Assembly: GCF_000017265.1 (NCBI RefSeq)
Contig: NC_011144.1
Coordinates: forward strand, 496,001-560,000
Direction: 5' to 3'
Source of the DNA: Phenylobacterium zucineum HLK1
GTDB taxonomy: Bacteria > Pseudomonadota > Alphaproteobacteria > Caulobacterales > Caulobacteraceae
DNA length: 64,000 nt
Both the position numbers and the translations under genes were made by a program. The notes under the pieces were generated by a model. The model was not told where the DNA came from. It did not search any database and saw nothing but the letters and a program-made list of their open reading frames with translations. Shown piece by piece: positions 1 to 7,736 of this stretch. Position 1 is the stretch's first letter. Every line of letters begins with the position of its first letter.

Positions 1-1227
1 CATCTCGAAGCGGCCGGCGATCGCCTCGGGGCCGATCCACCAGGCGGTGAGCTCGTCGTTGCTGTAGCGCTGGGCGGGCTCTGTCGGACCTTTGAGCTTC
101 CGCGCCGCGTCGGCCGACGGTCGGTCGGCGCCCAGGGCCTCGGCGTTGGGGACGAACCACCAGGGGAAGGCGGCCGCCGGGCGCTCGCGCGCGATCGCGG
201 CCTGGACGCGGGTGAGGCCGGGCGCGGCGGGGGCCTCGGCGTCCATCCAGGCCTCGGTGGCGGGACCGAGCCCGTCCGGGAAGGTCTCGCCCGCCCGGGC
301 GGCGGCCAGGGCGGCCCTGCGCATGGCCGGCGTGACCCGGCGGCCCGAGGCGAACCGGTCGAAGCCGTAGCCGCGCGCCTTGGCCTGCGCATGCCCGTTG
401 GCGTTCAACGCGCGAGCGTAGTCGGCGAGCAGGGCCGCCAGGGGCGAGCCGCGCGCCACGCGGAACCGGGTCTGGTGCTTGGAAAGGTCGAGCGGGCGGG
501 CCGGGTCGAAGCCTGAGAAGTGGAAGAAGACGAGGGGCTCGCCGTCGACGGTCCAGCCGTCGGCGCCGCGGGCGAGCGTGCGGCCCTCCAGGTTCCAGTA
601 GGCGAGGTTGAGGCCTGGATGGGTGAGGATGGCGGCGCCCGGCACGAACTCCGGCGCCCGGTCCATGTGCTTCTGGTCGGTGAAGACGCCGCCCTCGAGG
701 TCCACCCGGCAGTCGAAGCGGCACTGCTCGGCCCACCAGTCCAGCAGGGCGTCCACCTGCCGATCGCGCCGCGCCGACAGGAAGCCGAGGTTGTAGGTTC
801 CCGATCTGGCCAGGTCCTCGTTCGTGGGGCTGCCCGGCGTCGTGAGCGGCCGGACGGTGTGCGGCGTCAGGCAGAGCGGCGTGCGCGCCAGGGCCTCGCG
901 CACCGGCGCCAGCGGCCGGAAGACCCAGATGTCGGGGTCGAGGTAGGTGACGCTGTCCACGCCGTCCCAGGCCAGCATCGTGCGGAAGACGAACGGCTTC
1001 ACCGCCGTGTTCAGCTCGAGCGCCTCGTAGTAGACGCTCATGTCCCGCACCGGCGCGCCGAGGTCGGCGGCCTCGATCACCTCGGCCACGCCGGCCAGCT
1101 CGGGGATCGGCCCGTCGGCCGCCACCACGACCCGGCGCGCGGACGGCTCCGCCTGGCGAAGGCTCTGCATCAGGCTCGCCGCCTGGGCCGCGTAGTTCCG
1201 CGACACGATGGTGAAGATGACGTCCAC
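1..1227 (-). CDS. Putative glycosyltransferase with DPD motif (partial, runs off left edge)
   Basis: This reading frame stays open for 409 codons and leaves the window at base 1, so the C terminus is missing. It begins at a GTG preceded by an AGGAAG ribosome-binding site, with an in-frame TAG a few codons upstream. The N terminus (VDVIFTIVSRNYAAQA) and the motif YLDPDIWVF resemble GT-A-fold nucleotide-sugar transferases, where the DxD-type acid pair binds metal and the donor sugar. The gene at 11281 carries the matching YLDPD motif and a similar layout, so the two look like relatives. It lies downstream of the exporter genes on the same strand and probably belongs to the polysaccharide locus. 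Acceptor and donor cannot be told from sequence. Confidence 0.75.
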   Translation of the reverse strand, partial: MDVIFTIVSRNYAAQAASLMQSLRQAEPSARRVVVAADGPIPELAGVAEVIEAADLGAPVRDMSVYYEALELNTAVKPFVFRTMLAWDGVDSVTYLDPDIWVFRPLAPVREALARTPLCLTPHTVRPLTTPGSPTNEDLARSGTYNLGFLSARRDRQVDALLDWWAEQCRFDCRVDLEGGVFTDQKHMDRAPEFVPGAAILTHPGLNLAYWNLEGRTLARGADGWTVDGEPLVFFHFSGFDPARPLDLSKHQTRFRVARGSPLAALLADYARALNANGHAQAKARGYGFDRFASGRRVTPAMRRAALAAARAGETFPDGLGPATEAWMDAEAPAAPGLTRVQAAIARERPAAAFPWWFVPNAEALGADRPSADAARKLKGPTEPAQRYSNDELTAWWIGPEAIAGRFEM

Positions 1228-1263
1228 GCCCGACTTCCTGGGCCCTGCCTAACAGGCCGACCG

Positions 1264-2013
1264 TCAGGCGGCCAGAAGCTCGTCCAGCTTGCGGATGTCG
1301 GTGACCTCGGAGGCGACGCCGCCCTCGAGCCGCATGACTTTGTTGCAGTAGAGCCGCAGGAGGTCGACGTCGTGGGTCGCCAGGACCAGGATCCCCGCGC
1401 GCTCGACCAGGCCCAGCAGGCGCTTGTGCGCCAGCTTCTGGAAGTCGGCGTCGCCGACGGCGATCCACTCGTCCATCAGCAGCACGTCGCACTCGACGGC
1501 GGTGGCGGTGGCGAAGGCGAGACGAGCCTGCATGCCCGCCGAATAGGTCTTCACCGGCATGGCGAGGAAGGGCCCGAGCCCCGTGAACTCGGCGATCTCG
1601 GGCAGCCGCGCCTCGATCTCCTTGGCGGAGAGGCCGGCGATCCGGCCGCGCAGCCGGATGTTGTCGTAGCCGGTGGCCGACAGGTCGATGCCCAGCGACA
1701 GGTCCAGCAGGGCGGCGATGCGGCCGTGGACGTCGATGGTGCCCTCGTCGGGCTCGTAGGCGCCCGAGAGCGCCCGCAGCAGGGTGGTCTTGCCCGAGCC
1801 GTTGTGGCCGATCAGGCCCAGGCGGTCGCCCGCCTTCAGCTCGAGGTTCAGGTCCTGCAGGGCGGTGACGTCGGTCGAGCCGAAGTGGCGGCCGAGCTTG
1901 CCGCCGACCGCCACCCGGGCCAGCGACTTCTTCAGCGACTTGGCGTCGACGCCGTAGACGGGGAAGCGGATCGTCAGCCCCGTGCAGGTGATCGAGACGG
2001 GAGGCTGGCTCAT
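1264..2013 (-). CDS. Polysaccharide ABC exporter, ATP-binding protein (Wzt/KpsT type)
   Basis: This 249-residue ATPase should power export of a lipid-linked polysaccharide across the inner membrane with the permease encoded just upstream. Walker A (GHNGSGKTT), an ABC signature (YSAGMQARL) and Walker B (VLLMDEW) are all visible, and the His switch lies in LATHDVD. The start is set by ATGA: its ATG overlaps the permease TGA, which implies translational coupling. There is no C-terminal carbohydrate-binding extension of the kind found in long Wzt proteins, so it is closer to short KpsT/RfbE-like ATPases. The same reading frame stays open upstream to 2997, but that part lies antisense or out of frame to the permease and is not coding. 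Confidence 0.93.
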   Translation of the reverse strand: MSQPPVSITCTGLTIRFPVYGVDAKSLKKSLARVAVGGKLGRHFGSTDVTALQDLNLELKAGDRLGLIGHNGSGKTTLLRALSGAYEPDEGTIDVHGRIAALLDLSLGIDLSATGYDNIRLRGRIAGLSAKEIEARLPEIAEFTGLGPFLAMPVKTYSAGMQARLAFATATAVECDVLLMDEWIAVGDADFQKLAHKRLLGLVERAGILVLATHDVDLLRLYCNKVMRLEGGVASEVTDIRKLDELLAA

Positions 2014-2846
2014 AGGTAGTGCACGATCCGGCGGCGGGTGCGGGCGAAGAGGGCGAAGGTCAGGATCCAGCCGCCCGCCGCCATGGCCACCAGGACCACG
2101 TAGGTGGTCGGCGAGACCGCGTCGCCGAGCAGCGGCGCGCGGATCGCGTCGAGCAGGTGGAAGAAGGGGTTGAAGTGCAGCACCGCCATGTGCTCGCTCG
2201 AGAAGCGGTTCGGCGTCCAGAACACCGGCGTCATGAAGATCGCGAACTGCATGATCGAGACGACGATCTGCGGGATGTCGCGGAAGCGGGCCGAGGCGAT
2301 CCCCGCCAGCATGCTGATCCAGCTGACGTTCAGCACCATCAGCAGGACGCCGAGCAGGGCCACGAGCGGCTTCGCCACGCCCCAGTAGTCGTAATAGGTC
2401 AGGACCGCGACGACGATCACCAGGTGGTGCGCCAGGCTGATCAGGTTCCGCAGGACCGTGCGCCAGACGAAGGTGAACATCGGCAGGCTGGTCTGCGAGA
2501 GCATGCCCTTGGCCTGGACGAAGGTCTCGCAGCCCTCGTTGATGATGCCGGCCATGGCCCCGAAGAAGACGATGCCGAGCGCCACGAAGGGCAGGAACTC
2601 GCTGATCGGGATCTTGAAGAGATTGGCGTAGAGGAAGCCGATCCCGAGGACCATCAGGCCCATCGAGAGCGTGATCCAGAAGGGGCCGAGGATCGACCCG
2701 CGGTAGCGCGAGACGATGTCGTGCCAGGCGAGCGACCAGGCCAGGCCCAGGCGCTGGCCCGAGCCCTTGAGGTCGCGGAACGCCATCTGGAGCTGGAACA
2801 GGCCGCCGCGCTGGCCGGTCCGCAGCATGTGGGCAGCCGTCTGCAT
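2010..2846 (-). CDS. Polysaccharide ABC exporter, permease (Wzm/KpsM type, ABC-2 family)
   Basis: This is a 278-residue inner-membrane permease with about six hydrophobic segments and the conserved N-terminal stretch LAWHDIVSRYRGSILGPFW typical of ABC-2 polysaccharide exporters. Together with the downstream ATPase it forms a transporter for O-antigen or capsule-like glycan. A GGGAG ribosome-binding site sits a few bases before the ATG. The gene faces away from the glycosyltransferase at 2988, with 141 bases between them that must hold promoters for both directions. In Caulobacter the O-antigen anchors the S-layer, which makes the nearby RTX secretion genes suggestive, but the exported glycan here is inferred only from gene context. 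Confidence 0.93.
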   Translation of the reverse strand: MQTAAHMLRTGQRGGLFQLQMAFRDLKGSGQRLGLAWSLAWHDIVSRYRGSILGPFWITLSMGLMVLGIGFLYANLFKIPISEFLPFVALGIVFFGAMAGIINEGCETFVQAKGMLSQTSLPMFTFVWRTVLRNLISLAHHLVIVVAVLTYYDYWGVAKPLVALLGVLLMVLNVSWISMLAGIASARFRDIPQIVVSIMQFAIFMTPVFWTPNRFSSEHMAVLHFNPFFHLLDAIRAPLLGDAVSPTTYVVLVAMAAGGWILTFALFARTRRRIVHYL

Positions 2847-2987
2847 GATACTCCCGACGCGAAGGCGCCGGAGGTATCAGGCGGCCGGGGGCGGCGCAAG
2901 GCGAGGGACCGGCGCCGCTTTGCCAGTCCGGGCGCTTCCGTGCTAGCCGGGCCGGCCGAAGGGCCGAGCCAGCATGACCTCGCCACG

Positions 2988-4070
2988 ATGACCTCAATCG
3001 ACAAGATCGCCCGCGACCCGCAGCATCCGCCCCTGGAGTCGCATCTGGCGGCGCTGGCGCCGCCGTCGCGCCTGGCGCTCGAGGACGCCGGCGTGTGGCT
3101 GGTGATCCCCTGCTTCAAGGTCCGCGCCCACATCCTGAACGTCATCGCCAAGGCGCCGTCCTGGATCGAGGGGATCGTCTGCGTGGACGACGCCTGCCCG
3201 GACCGCTCGGGCGAGCTGATCGAGGCCGAGGCGAAGGACCCGCGCGTCGTGGTCGTGCGCCTGCCGCAGAACCAGGGCGTCGGCGGCGCCACCCTGGCCG
3301 GCTACGGCGAGGCGGCGCGCCGGGGCGGCCGGGTGCTGGTGAAGGTGGACGGCGACGACCAGATGGACCTGGAGCACGCCGCCCATCTGGTGGCTCCGAT
3401 CCTCCTCGGCGAGGCGGACTACGCCAAGGGCAATCGCTTCACCTCCATCAGCCACCTGAAGACCATGCCGGCGGTGCGGGTGTTCGGGAACGCGGTGCTG
3501 AGCTTCGCGGCCAAGCTGTCCACCGGCTACTGGAACATCTTCGATCCCACCAACGGCTACACGGCCATCGAGGCCAACGTGGCCCGGCTGGTGATGGAGA
3601 AGCGGGTCTCACGGCGGTTCTTCTTCGAGACCGACCTGCTCTACCACCTGGGCACCCTGCGGGCGGTGGTGCGCGACGTGCCGATGCCGGCGCGCTACGC
3701 CGACGAGGTCAGCAACATCCGCATCGGCCGGATCGTCGGGCCCTTCGCGCTGAAGCACCTGCGCAACTTCGTCCAGCGGGTGCTGGGCCAGTATTTCGTC
3801 CGCGACTTCAACGCCGCCAGCCTGGAGCTGGTGTTCGGGATCTTCTCGATCCTGTTCGGCCTCGGATACGGCCTGAGCTACCTCGCCAACCGCGATCCGG
3901 GGCAGATCGCCTCGGCCGGCGTGGTGATGATGGCCGCCCTGCCGATCATCCTGGGCGCCCAGCTGCTGCTGCAGGCGATGAACTTCGACGTGCTGAACGT
4001 GCCGAGCCGCCCGATCCACCCCTTCCTGCGGGCGGTGGAGAGGATGCAGGCCGGGAAGGCGCCGGCGTGA
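2988..4070 (+). CDS. GtrB-like family 2 glycosyltransferase (polyprenyl-phosphate sugar synthase)
   Basis: The 360-residue protein has an N-terminal GT2 domain (VIPCFKVRAHI, then VVVVRLPQNQGVGGA and KVDGDDQMD, whose DGDDQ carries the metal-binding acids). Two hydrophobic segments follow near the C terminus (LVFGIFSILFGLGYG and VVMMAALPIILGAQLLL). This layout is that of DPM1/GtrB enzymes, which move a sugar from an NDP donor to undecaprenyl phosphate on the cytoplasmic face. Its stop overlaps the start of a small four-helix membrane protein by GTGA, and a polytopic membrane protein follows. The three together look like a glycan-modifying trio. The sugar is unknown. Confidence 0.9.
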   Translation: MTSIDKIARDPQHPPLESHLAALAPPSRLALEDAGVWLVIPCFKVRAHILNVIAKAPSWIEGIVCVDDACPDRSGELIEAEAKDPRVVVVRLPQNQGVGGATLAGYGEAARRGGRVLVKVDGDDQMDLEHAAHLVAPILLGEADYAKGNRFTSISHLKTMPAVRVFGNAVLSFAAKLSTGYWNIFDPTNGYTAIEANVARLVMEKRVSRRFFFETDLLYHLGTLRAVVRDVPMPARYADEVSNIRIGRIVGPFALKHLRNFVQRVLGQYFVRDFNAASLELVFGIFSILFGLGYGLSYLANRDPGQIASAGVVMMAALPIILGAQLLLQAMNFDVLNVPSRPIHPFLRAVERMQAGKAPA

Positions 4071-4426
4071 CCCCGCGCGAGATGCTGCTGTGCGCCGGCT
4101 TCTCGCTGGCCCTGCCGGTGGGCCAGGCGATGTTCAAGTGGGCGGCGGTCCACCACGGCCGGCAGAGCGGGACGCTGGTCGCCAAGCTCGCCGGCAACTG
4201 GCCGCTGATGACGGCGCTGGCCTGGTACGGGCTGACGGCGATCTTCTGGTTCTACATCCTGACCCGGGTGCCGCTGTCGAAGGCCTATCCCTTCGCTCTG
4301 GCCGGCACCGGGCTCATCCCGGTGGTGGCCTGGCTGCTGTTCAAGGAGCCGCTGGGCTGGCGGATGGCGGCGGGATACGTCCTGATGCTGGCCGGGCTGG
4401 CGGTGATTCAGAGCCAGTCGGCCTGA
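4067..4426 (+). CDS. Small four-helix membrane protein of the SMR/ArnE type, likely lipid-linked sugar flippase
   Basis: This 119-residue protein has four predicted membrane helices, including LMTALAWYGLTAIFWFYIL, LAGTGLIPVVAWLLF and AAGYVLMLAGLAVI. The segment SKAYPFALAGTGLIPV followed by LLFKEPLG matches EamA/SMR-like half-transporters such as ArnE/ArnF. Translation starts at a GTG overlapping the stop of the preceding GtrB-like gene. Given that coupling, its likely job is to flip the undecaprenyl-phosphate sugar made by the upstream enzyme. That role is inferred from context. A small drug or amine exporter would look similar on sequence alone. Confidence 0.8.
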   Translation: MTPREMLLCAGFSLALPVGQAMFKWAAVHHGRQSGTLVAKLAGNWPLMTALAWYGLTAIFWFYILTRVPLSKAYPFALAGTGLIPVVAWLLFKEPLGWRMAAGYVLMLAGLAVIQSQSA

Positions 4427-4451
4427 GGCTCGAACCGCTCGTGGGGGGACG

Positions 4452-5825
4452 ATGAACGAGGCGAGGAGCCTGCGCGGGATGGCGCCGGCGATCCTGTGGT
4501 TCCTGGCGCTGGCCGGCGGCTACGCCCTGATCCTGGGGCTGAACTATCCCGGCCACATGTCGGTGGACACCATCATCTCGCTGGCCGAGGGGCGGAGCGG
4601 GGTGCGCCGGGTGTTCGGGCCGCCGCTGTTCAGCTCGTTCCTGGGCTTCTTCGACCGCATCGTCACCGGCTCGGGCGCCTATGTCGTCGCCGCCGCGCTG
4701 GTGCTGGTCGGGGCCTGGGCCGGGCTGCCGTCGCTGCGCCGCAGGGTGGCCTGGATCGCGCCCCTCGTCCTGGCGGCCGCCTTCGCCGCCCCGCAGGTGG
4801 CGATCTACCAGGGGATCGTCTGGAAGGACGTGCTGTTCGCCAACTTCGCGATCGCCGGCTTCGTGGCGCTGGCGCACGCCTGCCGCCGCTGGGACGCGGC
4901 GCGGCCCCGCCTGGCGCTCCTGGCCCTGGCCTTCCTTCTGATGGCGGTGGCCACGCTGCTGCGCCAGAACGGGGCCCTGATCGTCGTGCTGTGCGCCGCC
5001 GTCCTGGCCTGGACCGCCCGGGGCGAAGGTTGGCGCCGTGCGCTGGCCTGGGCCGCGGCGGGGTTCGTCGTCCCGCTCGTGCTGGCGGCCGGCATCAACG
5101 CCGTCACGCCGGTGAAGGACCCGCCGGGCAAGAACCGCAACGTCGGGCTGCGGCTGCTGCAGGGCTACGACATCGCCGGCGCCCTGGCCGACGATCCGGA
5201 CCGGCCGCTGCGGGCGCTGGAGGCCGACAATCTCGCCGCCGCCGCCTCGCTCAGGGTCGAGGCGCCCAAGTACTATTCGCCCGAGCGGATCGACGCCCTG
5301 CTGGGCTCGAAGACCCTGGGCAAGGCCCTCGTCAGCTACGAGACGCCGACCATCGGCAGGCAGTGGGTCCAGACGCTCACGGAGGATCCGCTCGGCTACC
5401 TGGAGCGCCGCTGGGACGTGTACCGCTGGGTGTTCCTGACGCCCGACATCGACAGGTGCCTGCCGGTGCATGTGGGGGTCGCCGGGCCGCCGCAGCTGAT
5501 GGACGAGCTGGGCATCGCGCCCCGCGCCGACCGCGACGACAACCGGCTGTGGAACTACGTCACCTGGTGGCTCGACACCCCGGGCCTGTCGCATCCGGTG
5601 TTCGCGGCCGTGGCCGCCCTGGTCGCCGCTTTCCTGCTGGTGCGCAGGGAGGCGGCCGACGTGGCGATGGCGGGGCTGATGCTGTCGGCCCTGGGCTTCG
5701 CGGCGAGCTTCTTCGTGATCTCGCTCGCCTGCGACTACCGCTATCTCTACTTCCTGGACCTGACGGCCATCACGGGCCTCGTCTACGTGGCCCTGGATCC
5801 GCGGCTCAGGAGCCGAAACGCCTGA
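4452..5825 (+). CDS. Polytopic membrane protein, candidate GT-C type glycosyltransferase
   Basis: The 457-residue protein is mostly hydrophobic helices with a large soluble segment around residues 220-350. It carries NYPGHMSVDTI after its first helix. An acidic residue in that first external loop is typical of GT-C glycosyltransferases and DUF6020-like membrane proteins. It follows a GtrB-like and a flippase-like gene by 25 bases, the order expected for a periplasmic side-branch transferase taking sugar from a polyprenyl phosphate. A good ribosome-binding site (GGGGG) precedes the ATG. Its 3' end overlaps the convergent methyltransferase gene by 20 bases. The membrane nature is certain; the catalytic role is inference. 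Confidence 0.75.
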   Translation: MNEARSLRGMAPAILWFLALAGGYALILGLNYPGHMSVDTIISLAEGRSGVRRVFGPPLFSSFLGFFDRIVTGSGAYVVAAALVLVGAWAGLPSLRRRVAWIAPLVLAAAFAAPQVAIYQGIVWKDVLFANFAIAGFVALAHACRRWDAARPRLALLALAFLLMAVATLLRQNGALIVVLCAAVLAWTARGEGWRRALAWAAAGFVVPLVLAAGINAVTPVKDPPGKNRNVGLRLLQGYDIAGALADDPDRPLRALEADNLAAAASLRVEAPKYYSPERIDALLGSKTLGKALVSYETPTIGRQWVQTLTEDPLGYLERRWDVYRWVFLTPDIDRCLPVHVGVAGPPQLMDELGIAPRADRDDNRLWNYVTWWLDTPGLSHPVFAAVAALVAAFLLVRREAADVAMAGLMLSALGFAASFFVISLACDYRYLYFLDLTAITGLVYVALDPRLRSRNA

Positions 5826-6561
5826 GCCAGGCGTCCGCCACCTCCGCGCGCGGCCGCGAAGCCTCGATGAAGCGGTAGAGCGACAGCTGCCGGCCGAGGC
5901 CGAAGCTGCGGACCTGCACGTCCTCGAACACCGCCCGGACCAGCGCCTCGATCTCGGCGGCGTCGTTGACGTGCTCGTGGGCCATGAGCAGGCCGTAGTC
6001 GAGCCCGTGGCGCAGCCGGAACTCCAGTCCGGTGGTCAGCGACCAGCCCAGCCTCCAGAGGAAGCCGCCCTCGCTGGGGATGGCCGCGCGGAAGCCGCCG
6101 CCCGGCGCGAGCAGCTGCGCCGAGCGGGCCAGCACGAGCGGCAGGTCGCAGATGTGCTCCAGCGCCGCGATGCTGGTGATCCGGTCGTAGCGGCGGCCTG
6201 CGGGAACGTCCGCGATGTCGGCGAACACGTCCCGCACCCGCGGCAGGCGCGGCGAGCCGCGGTAGAGCTCGGCGAAGGGCTCGACGATGTCGTAGGCCGC
6301 GCCCTCGGGCTCGAACGGCAGCTGGTTGAGGTTGCCGGCGCCCAGCTCCAGCGTGGGCTTCGCCCGGTCCCGCACGTCGGCCGCGACCTGCCGGTGCATC
6401 CATTGCTCGAGCCGCTGGGACAGCGAGGCGGCCGTGCTCTCGCCGGCGCGGTTCTCGGCGTACTGGCGGGCGTAGATCTCCTGCAGCCGCGGCGGCAGCG
6501 GCGGGCGGGCCTTCGGGAAGCGCTGCAGCCGCGCCTCGACGTCGCCGGGCCGCGGGCTCAC
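5806..6561 (-). CDS. Class I SAM-dependent methyltransferase
   Basis: The 251-residue protein has a SAM-binding motif I at LELGAGNLNQLP, an acidic second strand (DIVEPF), and the SIAALEHICDLPLVL stretch seen in Methyltransf_11/23-type enzymes, followed by LLAPGGGFRAAIPS. Its GTG start overlaps the stop of the upstream sulfotransferase (GTGA), so the two are probably made together. In this setting it most likely methylates a sugar or glycan terminus, but small-molecule methyltransferases of this class cannot be assigned a substrate by sequence. The last 20 bases overlap the convergent membrane-protein gene. Confidence 0.85.
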   Translation of the reverse strand: MSPRPGDVEARLQRFPKARPPLPPRLQEIYARQYAENRAGESTAASLSQRLEQWMHRQVAADVRDRAKPTLELGAGNLNQLPFEPEGAAYDIVEPFAELYRGSPRLPRVRDVFADIADVPAGRRYDRITSIAALEHICDLPLVLARSAQLLAPGGGFRAAIPSEGGFLWRLGWSLTTGLEFRLRHGLDYGLLMAHEHVNDAAEIEALVRAVFEDVQVRSFGLGRQLSLYRFIEASRPRAEVADAWLRRFGS

Positions 6562-7622
6562 GACTTGGGGTCCTCGCCGGCGAGCGCGGCGTCGAGCTCG
6601 GCCTCGACGGCAGCCAGGGCGTTCCGCGCGCGCCAGCCGGCCTCGAGGTCCGGTTGCTGGCGGGTGAGGACGTCCTCCAGGTGCTCGGCCCGGCGCCGGG
6701 CCTCGATCAGGCCCGTGCGGGCGACGTCGAGGTCGCGAGCGGCGGGGGAGACCAGCGGTCCCATCTCGGCGGCCCGGCGGCCCATCTCGGCGGCGGCCTC
6801 GTCCAGGATCCGGCGCGCCGGCCGCGCGTCGCGGGCGGCGGCCTCGAACCAGTCCAGCACCCGGGCCGCCAGATCCCCGCTCCAGCCGAGGCCGGAAAGG
6901 TCGCCCCCGCCGGCGTTGTGGCGCAGGTCGGGGCTCAGCGCCTGGTCGATCCGGCGCGCGGCCTTCTCGTCGAGCTTGGGCAGGGGCGCGCCGTGCGCCG
7001 CCTCGATGCGCGCCACCTGGCCGCGCCAGTCGGCGAGCAGGGCGTCATAGGCCACGAAGCCCCGGGGCAGGTCGCGGGTGTAGGCCTCGGCCGCCAGCAT
7101 GTAGGCGGTCCAGACCAGCACCGACTTCTCGGGCGGGAAGCCGTCCCGCCGCTGCAGCGAGCCGGCGACGGCCAGCGGATGGCGCACGGGGATGACGCAT
7201 CGCGCGCCGACGCCCTGCCGCTCCAGCACCTTGCGCCAGAACGGCAGCAGCACGGTGACCCGCGGATCCTTCATCAGCGGGTGGCGGACGCGGCCGTACT
7301 CCTCGGCGAACAGGGCGCGGGCCCGCTCGCTCCAGAGGGCCTCGTCGTCGGCGGCCAGCGGGCGGAAGGGAAAGGCGAAGCCGTCGTCCCAGGCCGAACC
7401 CGCGGCGCGCAGGCGCTCGTCGTTCAGGATGGCGATCTTCCAGGGCTCGAAATAGCCCTGCTGGTTGTACTCGTCGCCCGGCATGACGTTGGCGGGCAGC
7501 CTGGCCCCGGCCAGCGACAGCAGCTGGGTCACCGCCGAGGTGCCCGAGCGGTGCATGCCCAGCACGAGGTAGGCGGTCCGCTCGCCGCCGGTCCTGCTTC
7601 CCGATGCTTCGCCGCCCGTCAT
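6558..7622 (-). CDS. Sulfotransferase family protein
   Basis: This 354-residue protein carries the 5'-phosphosulfate-binding loop GMHRSGTS at residues 22-29 and the later PVRHPLAVAGSL segment that supplies the 3'-phosphate-binding Arg/Ser in PAPS-dependent sulfotransferases. It also has KDPRVTVLLPFW, common in bacterial members. It probably sulfates a glycan, given its position beside glycosyltransferases. The C terminus (about residues 230-354) is Ala/Arg/Glu-rich and helical and lies beyond the core fold. It is divergent from the glycosyltransferase at 7737, with a 114-base shared upstream region, and translationally coupled to the methyltransferase downstream. Confidence 0.85.
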   Translation of the reverse strand: MTGGEASGSRTGGERTAYLVLGMHRSGTSAVTQLLSLAGARLPANVMPGDEYNQQGYFEPWKIAILNDERLRAAGSAWDDGFAFPFRPLAADDEALWSERARALFAEEYGRVRHPLMKDPRVTVLLPFWRKVLERQGVGARCVIPVRHPLAVAGSLQRRDGFPPEKSVLVWTAYMLAAEAYTRDLPRGFVAYDALLADWRGQVARIEAAHGAPLPKLDEKAARRIDQALSPDLRHNAGGGDLSGLGWSGDLAARVLDWFEAAARDARPARRILDEAAAEMGRRAAEMGPLVSPAARDLDVARTGLIEARRRAEHLEDVLTRQQPDLEAGWRARNALAAVEAELDAALAGEDPKS

Positions 7623-7736
7623 GCCCCCTCGCCCTTACGGGCGCCCGGCCGAGGCTGCAAGTTCCGGCGGCGGTTGATCGGCACGCCCTTCTGTTGCACA
7701 CCAGCCCGCCGCCGCCGCTTCAGGAACCTGCGCCCG

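Noticed and set aside
520-2019. 499-residue ORF on the plus strand opposite the left-edge glycosyltransferase and the ABC ATPase
   Set aside because: It lies antisense to genes with clear motifs, has repetitive Arg/His/Gly/Gln composition typical of GC-rich shadow frames, and shows no domain.
4341-5594. 417-residue minus-strand ORF opposite the polytopic membrane protein
   Set aside because: Arg/Gln/Gly-rich composition with no motif; the plus-strand membrane protein fits codon bias and context.
6654-7736. N-terminal extension of the 7737 glycosyltransferase frame
   Set aside because: It overlaps the sulfotransferase in antisense and lacks a start signal; MAVPAQ at 7737 has a ribosome site and begins the repeats.
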